NCBI GenBank assembly: GCA_007128525.1
Contig: SKXG01000335.1
Location: 1 to 12,249 of the forward strand
DNA: 12,249 nucleotides
Direction: 5' to 3'
From: Pseudomonadales bacterium
GTDB taxonomy: Bacteria; Pseudomonadota; Gammaproteobacteria; Pseudomonadales; Azotimanducaceae
Shown here: piece by piece, positions 1-6,071 of the stretch
Position numbering within the stretch: the stretch's first letter is position 1
Layout: each line of letters opens with the position of its first letter
Notes under the pieces: generated by a model
What the model was told of the DNA's origin: nothing
Database searches by the model: none
The model's input: only the letters and a program-made list of their open reading frames with translations
Program-made: the position numbers and the translations under genes

Positions 1-90
1 CGTCGCCGCCGTTGGAATCGTCACCGCCGTTGGAATCGTCGCCGCCGTTCGAGTCGTCGCCGCCGTTTGAATCATCACTGCCGTTCGAGT
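1..90. repeat. 18-bp coding tandem repeat, at least 5 copies
   Basis: Five head-to-tail 18-bp units begin at 1, 19, 37, 55 and 73 (form CGTCGCCGCCGTTSGART on the plus strand). They encode DDSNGG on the minus strand. The unit length is a multiple of three, so copy-number change would alter stalk length without shifting the frame. Copies differ mostly at third codon positions. The array may continue past the left edge. Confidence 0.93.
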
Positions 91-232
91 CGTCGTCACC
101 GGGTTGCTCACCGGTTGGTGGGCCAGAGCCCCCATCACCAGACGAGCTGGACGATGAACTGCTACCACACGCGCTCAACAGCAGCGCGAGCAGAAGTACC
201 ACCGAAAAACGCAACAAGCTCCGAAATCCCAT
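1..232 (-). CDS. Putative lipoprotein, N-terminal part, with Asp-Ser-Asn-Gly repeats (runs off window)
   Basis: The first 77 codons of a gene read leftward off the window. ATG is at 232, preceded by AGGTG-type purine stretches (AAAGGTGCAGGTGT). Residues 4-22 are a type II signal peptide: Arg at 4 and 8, a hydrophobic core, and the lipobox L-S-A-C with Cys22 as the lipidation site. There follow Gly and eight Ser, a Gly/Pro spacer, and from about residue 46 a repeated DDSNGG hexapeptide up to the edge. This predicts an exported, membrane-anchored protein with a flexible, acidic stalk. The globular part, if any, lies outside, so no function can be given. Asp/Asn/Gly-rich repeats can bind calcium, but these lack a recognised loop consensus. 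It is separated from the next minus-strand lipoprotein by a terminator, so it is probably its own transcription unit. The lipoprotein call is strong. Confidence 0.82.
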   Translation of the reverse strand, partial: MGFRSLLRFSVVLLLALLLSACGSSSSSSSSGDGGSGPPTGEQPGDDDSNGSDDSNGGDDSNGGDDSNGGDDSNGGD

Positions 233-360
233 ACACCTGCACCTTTGAAAAAATGACGTCACAGGCAAATTGCCCGAGCGGCCACCAAAATGCTTCTTCT
301 GGCGGACGGCGACGAACATAGAGACTTGGCGTGCACTTTGAAAGCGCAAAAGGGCAGGTT

Positions 361-388
361 TTGCAATACCAAGAATCAGGCATTGCAA
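361..388. promoter_or_regulatory. Spaced inverted repeat, candidate operator
   Basis: TTGCAAT at 361-367 and ATTGCAA at 382-388 are perfect 7-bp inverted arms separated by 14 bp, so their centres are 21 bp apart, about two helical turns. It lies 129-157 bp upstream of the ATG of the leftmost lipoprotein gene. That geometry fits a dimeric regulator on one DNA face. No cognate regulator is evident and binding is inference. Confidence 0.35.
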
Positions 389-474
389 GCTACTTACAAC
401 CCGCGCCTATACACAGCCGTCAGGCGTGGATTTCTTGGCCGGATCTACGGCGGCAATCTCTGATCGGACAATCA

Positions 475-507
475 GAAAAAGAGAGAGCCGGCACAAGGCC
501 GGCTCTC
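475..507 (-). terminator. Rho-independent terminator of the DUF4397 lipoprotein gene
   Basis: A perfect 10-bp stem (GAGAGCCGGC at 483-492 with GCCGGCTCTC at 498-507) and a 5-nt loop are followed, reading on the minus strand, by TCTCTTTTTCTG. It sits 100 bp past the stop codon at 608. This is the clearest intrinsic terminator in the window. Confidence 0.88.
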
Positions 508-607
508 AAGCCGAACAAACCTGAATCAGGTCTGTCCGCCTGTGGTCTGCCCTCCCGCTCGCTTGGCTGGCAGACGCACCTTCGAGCGCGCAGTGCGCGC
601 AATTCAA

Positions 608-1981
608 TCAGGGCGCCAGATCGTCCAGCAGGATCAGCCCGAAAGGACCGCCACCGCCGACTTCGTCTCTGGCGACTGCGGTGTAGATGCCGCCCGCCTC
701 GACAGTCACGGGCACTGGTCCGATCGCGACATCAACCGTATCTGCCACAGTTACCACGACGTCATAGTCGCCAGGCGCCAGTGACACGTAGCCGGTGTCT
801 GCCGTGAAAGGCACTGCGGTGAATGCCGGATCAAAGTCGGTAAAGTCAGCTGCTGCTGGGACCACATAGAGATCCACCTCAGGCGCGGACGGTGCCCCGT
901 GAACAATCCGGACGCGCGCTTCAGTCGCGATGCGACGGTTGTCATCGACGAGTACGAGCGGTGCGATGTCTGCTGCCAGACCAACGGCGAACACTGAGTA
1001 TTCAAAGCCGGCAACCAGGTCCAGATCCGCATCAATGGCCGCAGGCTCAGTGGTGCCTGTCTCCACGACCTGCACGTTGATCGTCTCCGCCGGCAGCGGC
1101 AGATAACCGGTGAACTCGGGGAAAGCCAGATCGGCAACAGCCGGTGGCGTTACGCCTTCAACCAGAACATCGACGTTAAACGCATCCGGTGAGGCATGAA
1201 TGACTCGGGCCGCGGCACCAGTGTTCTGGTCGAGGATTTCGAAAGCACCTGTACCATCCAGCACGACCAGGCTGATCGGAGCATCACCAGCGCCAGTGTT
1301 CTCCACTGCTGTGATGACCAGATCGGCACCACCAGGGACATCTACCGGGCCGGAATCGAACACCACCGCACTGGCGTCACTGGCTGCAGTCACGCGTATC
1401 CGGTAAGTGCCTTCAGCGACAGTTAACGGTCCCAGGTCTTCGCCGAAGGATGCTGAGCCCAACGGCGTGGCACCGCTCAAGTCGTCTTCCGGAGCCGTCG
1501 CATAAATGTCCACCATCGGGGCGTTGGGCGCTGCATGCACGACGCGCAGTCGCGCTTCATCGGCGTCCAGATCTGCCAGAGGCGCCAGCAGGACCAGCGG
1601 CTCAATGGTACCCCCGCCAGCTTCGCCGATGGCAATCACGGTAATGCGCTCATTGCCGGGCAGGGACAAATCGACCGGGCCGATCACGTCTAGGTTGCCA
1701 CCAGGCACAATGGCTTCAACGCGGACTTCAAGGTCGCCTTCTTCGACTTCGACGAAACCGCTGCCGGCCTTGAAGGGCACATCGGTCAGCAGTGCCTCAC
1801 CACCTGCAAAGACATTGACTGCCGGGGCATCGGCTACGGCGTGCAGCACCTCAAGCTGAGACACAGCCGGGGGCGTGGGTTCGGGAACACTACTCGAACT
1901 GCTGCTGCTACCGCACCCGGCCAGCACGAGGCTGATCGAAAGGGCAGCAGCGAGTTGGGCAAAAAAGTTACGTAATCGCAT
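608..1981 (-). CDS. DUF4397-domain lipoprotein with four tandem modules
   Basis: A 457-residue predicted lipoprotein. Residues 1-23 form a type II signal peptide with lipobox L-A-G-C (Cys23), followed by Gly, seven Ser and a Pro-rich linker. The rest is about four DUF4397 repeats at roughly 43-136, 143-243, 257-345 and 355-454. Each opens with the family signature (LEVLHAVADAPAVNV, RLRVVHAAPNAPMVDIY, ARVIHASPDAFNVDV, VRIVHGAPSAPEVDLY), has a G-Y/F-V/L-x-L/V turn in the middle and ends in a hydrophobic strand before the linker. DUF4397 is a beta-sandwich domain of extracytoplasmic proteins with no established reaction; binding or surface adhesion is a guess. ATG at 1981 has a good AGGAGAGG ribosome site. 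Cys23 is followed by Gly rather than Asp, so outer-membrane sorting is expected. The upstream spacer carries an 11-bp-period repeat array, and an intrinsic terminator follows the gene. Confidence 0.92.
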   Translation of the reverse strand: MRLRNFFAQLAAALSISLVLAGCGSSSSSSSVPEPTPPAVSQLEVLHAVADAPAVNVFAGGEALLTDVPFKAGSGFVEVEEGDLEVRVEAIVPGGNLDVIGPVDLSLPGNERITVIAIGEAGGGTIEPLVLLAPLADLDADEARLRVVHAAPNAPMVDIYATAPEDDLSGATPLGSASFGEDLGPLTVAEGTYRIRVTAASDASAVVFDSGPVDVPGGADLVITAVENTGAGDAPISLVVLDGTGAFEILDQNTGAAARVIHASPDAFNVDVLVEGVTPPAVADLAFPEFTGYLPLPAETINVQVVETGTTEPAAIDADLDLVAGFEYSVFAVGLAADIAPLVLVDDNRRIATEARVRIVHGAPSAPEVDLYVVPAAADFTDFDPAFTAVPFTADTGYVSLAPGDYDVVVTVADTVDVAIGPVPVTVEAGGIYTAVARDEVGGGGPFGLILLDDLAP

Positions 1982-2054
1982 CTCGCCTCTCCTGATGATT
2001 CGATGGCCATGCCGGGGCGCCTGACCTCTCGAGAAGGCAACTTAGGCAGGGCGG

Positions 2055-2093
2055 CGTGAAACAGCCGTGAGGCTGACGTGAAGAGTCCGTGAA
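2055..2093. promoter_or_regulatory. Four CGTGA direct repeats at 11-bp period, OmpR/PhoB-like array
   Basis: CGTGAA, CGTGAG, CGTGAA and CGTGAA start at 2055, 2066, 2077 and 2088, exactly 11 bp apart; on the minus strand this reads TTCACG-N5 repeated. Winged-helix response regulators of the OmpR/PhoB family bind tandem direct repeats with one helical turn between units. The array begins 7 bp past the LysR-gene stop and lies 74-112 bp upstream of the DUF4397 lipoprotein ATG. A weak -10-like TAAGTT occurs about 10 bp beyond the last repeat in the direction of that gene. The repeat is seen; the regulator is inferred. Confidence 0.5.
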
Positions 2094-2099
2094 GGCTGG

Positions 2100-2981
2100 C
2101 TACAAAGCGAAAGCGCTCTGGCATAGCGCCACAAACCGCCGCGCACCCTCGGACAGGGGCTGGTGACGCTTGTAGTAGACGCCGACCTGGCGCTCGATCT
2201 GCGAGAATTCGAGGCCGGCAACCGGCTCGAAACCATCGAGTTCTGCAAGCAGCCGGTCGGAGAGGTATATCAACCCCATGCCGGCAGCGGCCAGGTCCAG
2301 CCTCAACTCCAGATGGCTGACTTCCCAGACCCCGCCAAACGCATCCCTGAGGCGCTCCATACCGGGCCGCCGTGATGCATCATCGAGATAGGACGTGATC
2401 AAGGTAAGCTCGGCGAGCGTCTGCCGCGGATGCCGCTGCAAATCAGCCCAGCGCGGATGCTTTCGGTGCGCCACCAGCAGCCGCTGTTCGGTGAAGCACG
2501 GCAGCACCACGAAGTGGCCGGGCATCTGGTGCTGGAACGGCCCAAAGCCCAGTTCCCAGCGGCCTTCATCCACGCCATAGACAATCTCCCGGCTCGGCGC
2601 GACATCAAGCTTCAGGCGGGTCAATGGGTTGCTTGCACAGAACTGCAGCAGCAGCTCGCGGCCATAGACCCTGTTCACCAATGAGTTCATGGCCAGATTC
2701 AGCGTGCTCAGGGCGCCGCTACGAATACGCTCGATGTCCTGCAGGGCAGCCCGCTCCTCGCCATCGAGCAACTGGGCGTAGCGCAGAAATCTTAGGCCCG
2801 CCTCCGTAGGCCGCAACGGCCGGCCCCGCACCAGCAGAGCCGTGCCTACTTTGTGTTCGAGGTTGGCAATGGTCTGGCTCACCGCCGACTGCGACAGGTT
2901 CAGACGCTCGGCCGCACGACTGAAACCGCCTGCTTCCAGCACCTGTATAAAAGCCCGCACCTCGTGACGCTCAATCTGCAT
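2100..2981 (-). CDS. LysR-family transcriptional regulator
   Basis: A 293-residue protein of normal length for the family. Residues 3-62 form the N-terminal winged helix-turn-helix, with the hallmark A-x-x-L-x-x-S-Q-x-A-V-S-Q-x-I-x-x-L-E over 23-42 and the wing at R-P-L-R-P-T-E-A-G. A linker helix (about 65-90) leads into a periplasmic-binding-protein-like effector domain, about 92-293. It is a DNA-binding cytoplasmic regulator, expected to act as a tetramer and often to autoregulate. It diverges from the citrate-synthase-family gene at 3158 across 176 bp, the classical arrangement for a LysR protein and its target, so that enzyme is the best candidate target; the effector is unknown. The start is fixed by the position of the HTH, yet no Shine-Dalgarno sequence precedes the ATG, and a TAATAC hexamer lies only 7 bp upstream of it, so translation may be weak or leaderless. 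Confidence 0.95.
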   Translation of the reverse strand: MQIERHEVRAFIQVLEAGGFSRAAERLNLSQSAVSQTIANLEHKVGTALLVRGRPLRPTEAGLRFLRYAQLLDGEERAALQDIERIRSGALSTLNLAMNSLVNRVYGRELLLQFCASNPLTRLKLDVAPSREIVYGVDEGRWELGFGPFQHQMPGHFVVLPCFTEQRLLVAHRKHPRWADLQRHPRQTLAELTLITSYLDDASRRPGMERLRDAFGGVWEVSHLELRLDLAAAGMGLIYLSDRLLAELDGFEPVAGLEFSQIERQVGVYYKRHQPLSEGARRFVALCQSAFAL

Positions 2982-3021
2982 AAGTGGGTATTAGCTGAAT
3001 TGATAAGGTGAGACTAAACCC

Positions 3022-3050
3022 TTGATATCATGCTGAACAGAGTTTATGCA
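3022..3050 (+). promoter_or_regulatory. Candidate sigma-70 promoter of the citrate-synthase-family gene
   Basis: TTGATA at 3022-3027 (5 of 6 to the -35 consensus), a 17-bp spacer and TATGCA at 3045-3050 (weak -10). A second TTGATA is at 3000-3005, 22 bp upstream, so the hexamer also forms a direct repeat on the same DNA face that could be part of a LysR-type binding site. The alternative AT-rich -10 candidates at 3062-3073 lack a good -35. Confidence 0.35.
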
Positions 3051-3095
3051 TTAGCCAGTCTTATAGATATATAGGCGGGGACCACTGCTCTCCAG

Positions 3096-3131
3096 ACACC
3101 GGCCGGTGTACCCTGCTGCCTGTCATGACAG
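3096..3131. promoter_or_regulatory. Two perfect palindromes in the leader of the citrate-synthase-family gene
   Basis: ACACCGGCCGGTGT (3096-3109) and CTGTCATGACAG (3120-3131) are perfect palindromes of 14 and 12 bp with centres 23 bp apart, between the candidate promoter and the start codon at 3158. The second can be extended by CTGC/GCAG with one bulged base. They could be operators for a dimeric repressor or form leader hairpins. No regulator can be assigned. Confidence 0.4.
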
Positions 3132-3157
3132 CAGTTCTTTGAGACAGGAGACACACG

Positions 3158-4270
3158 ATGAGTAGCACGCCGATTTACGCCAAGGGTCTGGACAACATCG
3201 ACGTGGACGAGTCCGCGCTGTCGCTGGTGGACGGCGAACGGGGCCAGCTCAGCTATCGTGGCCGTGACATTTCCGAGTTGGTCGATTTGCCATTCACCGC
3301 AGTCGTCCAGCTGCTGCTGGACGACACCCTGCCGGATGACCAGGCGCGCCGCGCCTTCGATGCGGAACTGGCCGAACACGGCCGTCTGAGCGCCCGGGAA
3401 ACCAGTCTGCTGACCGCGCTGGCCGAATCCCCGGCGCACTCCATGCAGGTTCTGCAAAGCATGGCGCCAGTTCTGGATCAGCCGGACGGGGCTTTTGCAC
3501 GCTATGGTGAAGGTGCCCAGGGGCTGGTCATTGGCGCCAAACTGCCGCAGATCATTGCCGGCCTGCTGGCGCTGCGTCACGGTGAAGCCTTGCCGGCATT
3601 CCCTGAGTCCGCCGACAACCTGATCGCCCGCTTCCTGGCCCAAACACCCGGAGGCCTGACCGAAGAGCGTGAGCGCGCACTGCGCGTCACCCAGATTCTG
3701 CAGCTCGACCATGGCTTTAATGCCAGCACCTTCTCGGCCCGGGTGACGGCCAGCACCCTGGCGCCGGTTCAGAATGCCGTCTCGGCTGCGCTGGGCACCC
3801 TGCACGGCATCCTCCACGGTGGCGCTGACCAGGCCGCACTGGAAACGGCAGAAGAAGTCGGTTCTCCGGAGGCGGCCGAGGCCTTTGTCGACGAATGCAT
3901 GGCGACCGGCCGCAAGGTCATGGGCATGGGCCACCGTGAATACAAGGTGCTCGACCCGCGCGCGCGTTTCGTCAAAGCCCTTGCCGATGAGCTGGCCCAG
4001 ACGCCAGAGCTGCGCAACACTTATGACACCCTGGTTGCGATAGAAGATGCCTTCATGCGGCGCATGGCCGAGAAAGGCAAGGCGCTGTACGCCAACCTGG
4101 AGTTCTACAAAGGCGTGATTTATCGCGCGCTGGGCTTGCCACCAAGTTTCTTCACGGCGGGCTTTGCGATGGCGCGGGTGTTTGGCTACACGGCGCACTT
4201 TATCGAGAGCCGTCAGGACAACCGGTTGATCCGTCCTGGTGTGCGCTACATCGGCCGGGTACCAGGCTAA
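3158..4270 (+). CDS. Citrate synthase family protein (citrate or 2-methylcitrate synthase type)
   Basis: A 370-residue protein, the size of the short archaeal/Bacillus/methylcitrate type rather than the roughly 430-residue hexameric GltA. The family normally condenses acetyl-CoA or propionyl-CoA with oxaloacetate. Visible landmarks are the N-terminal S-x-V-D-G-E-x-G-x-L-x-Y-R-G-R-D-I motif (22-38), DHGFNAS (184-190), the active-site L-H-G-G-A-D with His220, G-H-R-E-Y-K-V-L-D-P-R-A with His259, and the C-terminal A-H-x-x-E and N-R-L-I-R-P (355-360). The third catalytic residue, normally Asp in N-V-D-F-Y, is Glu315 in N-L-E-F-Y-K-G, so rate or reaction may differ. No prpB, acnD or prpF lies nearby, arguing against an ordinary methylcitrate operon. 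ATG at 3158 has an AGGAG site. The divergent LysR gene is the likely regulator. The family is certain; the substrate is open. Confidence 0.93.
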   Translation: MSSTPIYAKGLDNIDVDESALSLVDGERGQLSYRGRDISELVDLPFTAVVQLLLDDTLPDDQARRAFDAELAEHGRLSARETSLLTALAESPAHSMQVLQSMAPVLDQPDGAFARYGEGAQGLVIGAKLPQIIAGLLALRHGEALPAFPESADNLIARFLAQTPGGLTEERERALRVTQILQLDHGFNASTFSARVTASTLAPVQNAVSAALGTLHGILHGGADQAALETAEEVGSPEAAEAFVDECMATGRKVMGMGHREYKVLDPRARFVKALADELAQTPELRNTYDTLVAIEDAFMRRMAEKGKALYANLEFYKGVIYRALGLPPSFFTAGFAMARVFGYTAHFIESRQDNRLIRPGVRYIGRVPG

Positions 4271-4280
4271 ACCAGCGGCG

Positions 4281-4308
4281 GCATCACTCCTGCATCACTC
4301 CCGCATCA
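4281..4308. repeat. 11-bp tandem repeat (about 2.5 copies) across the GNAT stop codon
   Basis: GCATCACTCC recurs at 4281 and 4292, with a partial copy (GCATCA) at 4303, giving an 11-bp period. The repeat includes the last codons and stop of the minus-strand acetyltransferase gene, so each unit carries its own in-register TGATG-like end. It looks like a small slippage duplication in the gap between the two convergent genes. Confidence 0.7.
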
Positions 4309-4729
4309 GTGTCAGCGTCCAGGCCTCGCTGCCTGGCGCTGATCCGGGCGCGACCGTAAAGCCGAAACCCGCCAGTAAGGTGGACATCTGCGATTGGGGC
4401 TCTGGCAGTGTCACATGGACGTTACGGCCGCCTTTGCTCTCTGCAATACCCACCGCGTGCCCGAGCATCCAGCGCCCCAATCCCTGACGACGAAGCGCTG
4501 GCGCGACTACCAACAGCAACAGCTCAAAATTGGTAATGTCCTGCTGGCGGAGTATGTAGGCAGCAACGGGCGTGTCATCCAGCAGGGCCATTCGAAGCAT
4601 GCCGCCCTGTATCCAGCCCTCAAGGCGAGTGCGGTCCGGCTCGACGGTCTGCAGCAGTTGCCAGGGCACTTCTGACGGATAGGGATGCAGCAGGCGCAAT
4701 GCCCGGAAGTTGAAACGGCTCACAGCCAT
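4295..4729 (-). CDS. GNAT-family N-acetyltransferase
   Basis: A 144-residue single-domain protein, typical of GNAT enzymes, which transfer an acetyl group from acetyl-CoA to an amine. Motif A is clear: strand F-E-L-L-L-L-V-V (69-76), then A-P-A-L-R-R-Q-G-L-G-R (77-86), the pyrophosphate-binding loop, followed by the helix W-M-L-G-H-A-V-G-I-A. A motif-B-like end, L-L-A-G-F-G-F-T-V (118-126), is also present. The substrate cannot be told. The frame is open 34 codons further upstream, but I chose ATG at 4729 because it lies 4 bp past the stop of the preceding gene, has AAGGA in front, and places the fold correctly; the extension would lie wholly in the upstream gene. It is co-transcribed with the DUF7832-like gene and is convergent with the citrate-synthase-family gene, 24 bp away. 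Confidence 0.9.
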   Translation of the reverse strand: MAVSRFNFRALRLLHPYPSEVPWQLLQTVEPDRTRLEGWIQGGMLRMALLDDTPVAAYILRQQDITNFELLLLVVAPALRRQGLGRWMLGHAVGIAESKGGRNVHVTLPEPQSQMSTLLAGFGFTVAPGSAPGSEAWTLTLMRE

Positions 4730-4733
4730 CAGC

Positions 4734-5225
4734 TCAGTCCTTGCGTCCACCGGTGATGACACGCAGCCAGCTGGCGGCCCGATTGCGTGGCTTGCGGCCA
4801 GTGCTGGCCTGCGGCGAGCTTTGACTGCCATACAAACGCCGGGTCAGCACCCCGGCGAGCTTGTCATAATTGGCCCAGTTGTCTTCCACATCATAAATGT
4901 GTTCATCGTCCGGACCATTCTTGTCGAAGGTCGCCGCGAAATCGTTCAGGTACTGCACCTGATAATAGCTGTCAGCAAAAGCACGGCCGCGGGCATTAAG
5001 CTCTTCGGTACCAAAGCGCCCATCACCGCAGGTGATCAAGAACTCACCCGGCGTGAGATCGCGCATTCGCAGGCGCACCAGGGCATCGGCATGCCGGCGA
5101 CTGAAGTCGTCGCTCAGCATCTGCAGGTTCGCACACCAGGCAAGAAAGAAGCCGGGCGGACAGGCTGCCCGCTCGATACTGCCGGCCAGCGGCATGTGGA
5201 GGTCTATGTCATCGATGATCAGCAT
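4734..5225 (-). CDS. DUF7832-like conserved hypothetical protein
   Basis: A 163-residue soluble protein without a signal peptide or membrane segment. From memory it resembles conserved hypothetical proteins now called DUF7832: a short acidic start, G-F-F-L-A-W-C (25-31), L-T-P-G-E-F-L-I (57-64), D-G-R-F-G-T-E-E-L-N-A-R-G-R-A-F-A-D-S-Y-Y (68-88) and Y-D-V-E-D-N-W-A-N-Y-D-K-L-A-G-V-L-T-R-R (110-129) lie in the family order. The last 30 residues are a basic, Ser/Arg-rich tail without family resemblance. I know of no defined function; such genes often sit in small mixed operons. ATG at 5225 has a modest GGAA site, and the family match starts close behind it. It is the first gene of a two-gene unit with the acetyltransferase and diverges from the SDR gene across 121 bp. 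Confidence 0.72.
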   Translation of the reverse strand: MLIIDDIDLHMPLAGSIERAACPPGFFLAWCANLQMLSDDFSRRHADALVRLRMRDLTPGEFLITCGDGRFGTEELNARGRAFADSYYQVQYLNDFAATFDKNGPDDEHIYDVEDNWANYDKLAGVLTRRLYGSQSSPQASTGRKPRNRAASWLRVITGGRKD

Positions 5226-5346
5226 GCCAAGTTCCAGTGGCGTCGCGTTCCCGGACTTAAGGGGCCAAGCCTGCCATGATAACGCTGATTGACCGGCGCG
5301 TAAGTCTCCCAGTAGTCTCGCCGCTCACGCACTGAAGGACGGACGG

Positions 5347-6069
5347 ATGAAGCTGGCACTGATTACAGGTGGCTCGACAGGTCTCGGACAGGCCCTGACA
5401 GAGGCCTATCTGGCGGCGGATTTCGAGGTTCTGGAATTTTCCCGCTCCGGCGAAGGTGCGCACCATGTGAGCTGCGACCTCGGTGATCCGCAGGCGGCCT
5501 CTCAGGTGCTGCAGCAGCGACTGCGCGATGCGGCTGCCCGTGACGACTACGAATCCGTGGTGTTTCTAAGCAATGCCGGCGTTATCGAGCCCATTGGGCC
5601 GGTGGCCGCAAGCCAACCGGAACAATGGCAGCACAGCCTGCAGGTCAATCTGGTCGGCGCCATCACCGCAATGGGGCTGTTCCTGCAGGCATTTCAGGAT
5701 CACAAAGGCCACAAAGTGCTCGCCAACGTCTCCTCCGGTGCCGCTCAGGCCATTATTCCAGGCTGGTCGCTGTACTGCGCGGCCAAGGCCGGGCTGGAGC
5801 ACTTCATCGGCCATGTCGCTGTTGAGCAGGAAGACCAGCGCCACCCGATTACCGCGATCAACATCGATCCCGGGCTGATTGACACGCCAATGCAGGCGCG
5901 CATCCGCGACGCGGACCCGGACCAGTTTCCAGGCTTGCAGCGCTTTTTGGACTACAAGACCCAAGGCGCGCTAAAGTCACCCAGCGAGGTCGCGGCCAGA
6001 ATCAAGGCCATCATCGACCGCCGTCCGGTAAGCGGCACGCGCTATATTACCGACAGCCTCGCTGACTGA
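5347..6069 (+). CDS. Short-chain dehydrogenase/reductase (YueD / sepiapterin-reductase-like)
   Basis: A 240-residue classical SDR, an NAD(P)H-dependent carbonyl reductase or alcohol dehydrogenase of the cytoplasm. Cofactor loop T-G-G-S-T-G-L-G at 7-14, N-A-G at 76-78, Asn101, Ser130 and Y-C-A-A-K with Tyr143 and Lys147 make a complete catalytic tetrad. After the P-G (175-176) the segment L-I-D-T-P-M-Q-A-R-I-R-D-A-D-P-D-Q-F (177-194) and the later L-K-S-P-S-E-V-A recall the YueD benzil-reductase and sepiapterin-reductase branch more than FabG; the match is from memory and the substrate is unknown. Arg33, just after the second strand, suggests NADPH. ATG at 5347 follows GAAGGACGGACGG. A poor promoter candidate (TTGACC at 5289) lies in the spacer to the divergent DUF7832-like gene. 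Its stop is only 2 bp from the convergent gene at 6072. Confidence 0.93.
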   Translation: MKLALITGGSTGLGQALTEAYLAADFEVLEFSRSGEGAHHVSCDLGDPQAASQVLQQRLRDAAARDDYESVVFLSNAGVIEPIGPVAASQPEQWQHSLQVNLVGAITAMGLFLQAFQDHKGHKVLANVSSGAAQAIIPGWSLYCAAKAGLEHFIGHVAVEQEDQRHPITAINIDPGLIDTPMQARIRDADPDQFPGLQRFLDYKTQGALKSPSEVAARIKAIIDRRPVSGTRYITDSLAD

Positions 6070-6071
6070 CC

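Larger units (their letters stand above)
233..607. other. Gene-free stretch between two minus-strand lipoprotein genes
   Basis: No convincing gene lies here. A plus-strand open frame from 331 runs into the antisense of the next gene, has an Arg/Pro/Ser-rich composition and no family resemblance. The stretch holds the intrinsic terminator of the DUF4397 lipoprotein gene, a GC-rich hairpin at 586-600 (GCGCGC, loop AGT, GCGCGC) in its 3' untranslated part, and a spaced inverted repeat at 361-388. The promoter of the leftmost lipoprotein gene should be within 233-470 on the minus strand, but I find no good -35/-10 pair. Confidence 0.6.

Noticed and set aside
1..90. CRISPR array from the regular repeats
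   Set aside because: The repeats are contiguous 18-bp units without spacers and are in frame in a lipoprotein.
254..261. TGACGTCA palindrome
   Set aside because: An 8-bp palindrome alone is expected by chance; no second copy or spacing relation supports a role.
586..600. GCGCGC-AGT-GCGCGC hairpin as a second terminator
   Set aside because: No T-run follows on either strand; the clear terminator is at 475-507.
331..807. Plus-strand open frame of 158 codons with a GTG start
   Set aside because: It overlaps the terminator and the DUF4397 gene antisense, has an Arg/Pro/Ser-rich composition and no recognisable motif.
3044..4198. A 384-codon open frame antisense to almost the whole citrate-synthase-family gene
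   Set aside because: It is explained by high GC third-position bias of the sense gene; the translation shows no family pattern and no ribosome site, while the sense frame has complete enzyme motifs.
3158..4270. Calling the synthase prpC or gltA
   Set aside because: Length and motifs suit several branches, no propionate genes are adjacent, and the Glu substitution makes substrate inference unsafe.
4730..4831. N-terminal extension of the acetyltransferase by 34 codons
   Set aside because: It lies within the upstream gene, adds an Arg/Ala/Pro-rich segment unlike the fold, and the ATG at 4729 has a proper site 4 bp after the upstream stop.
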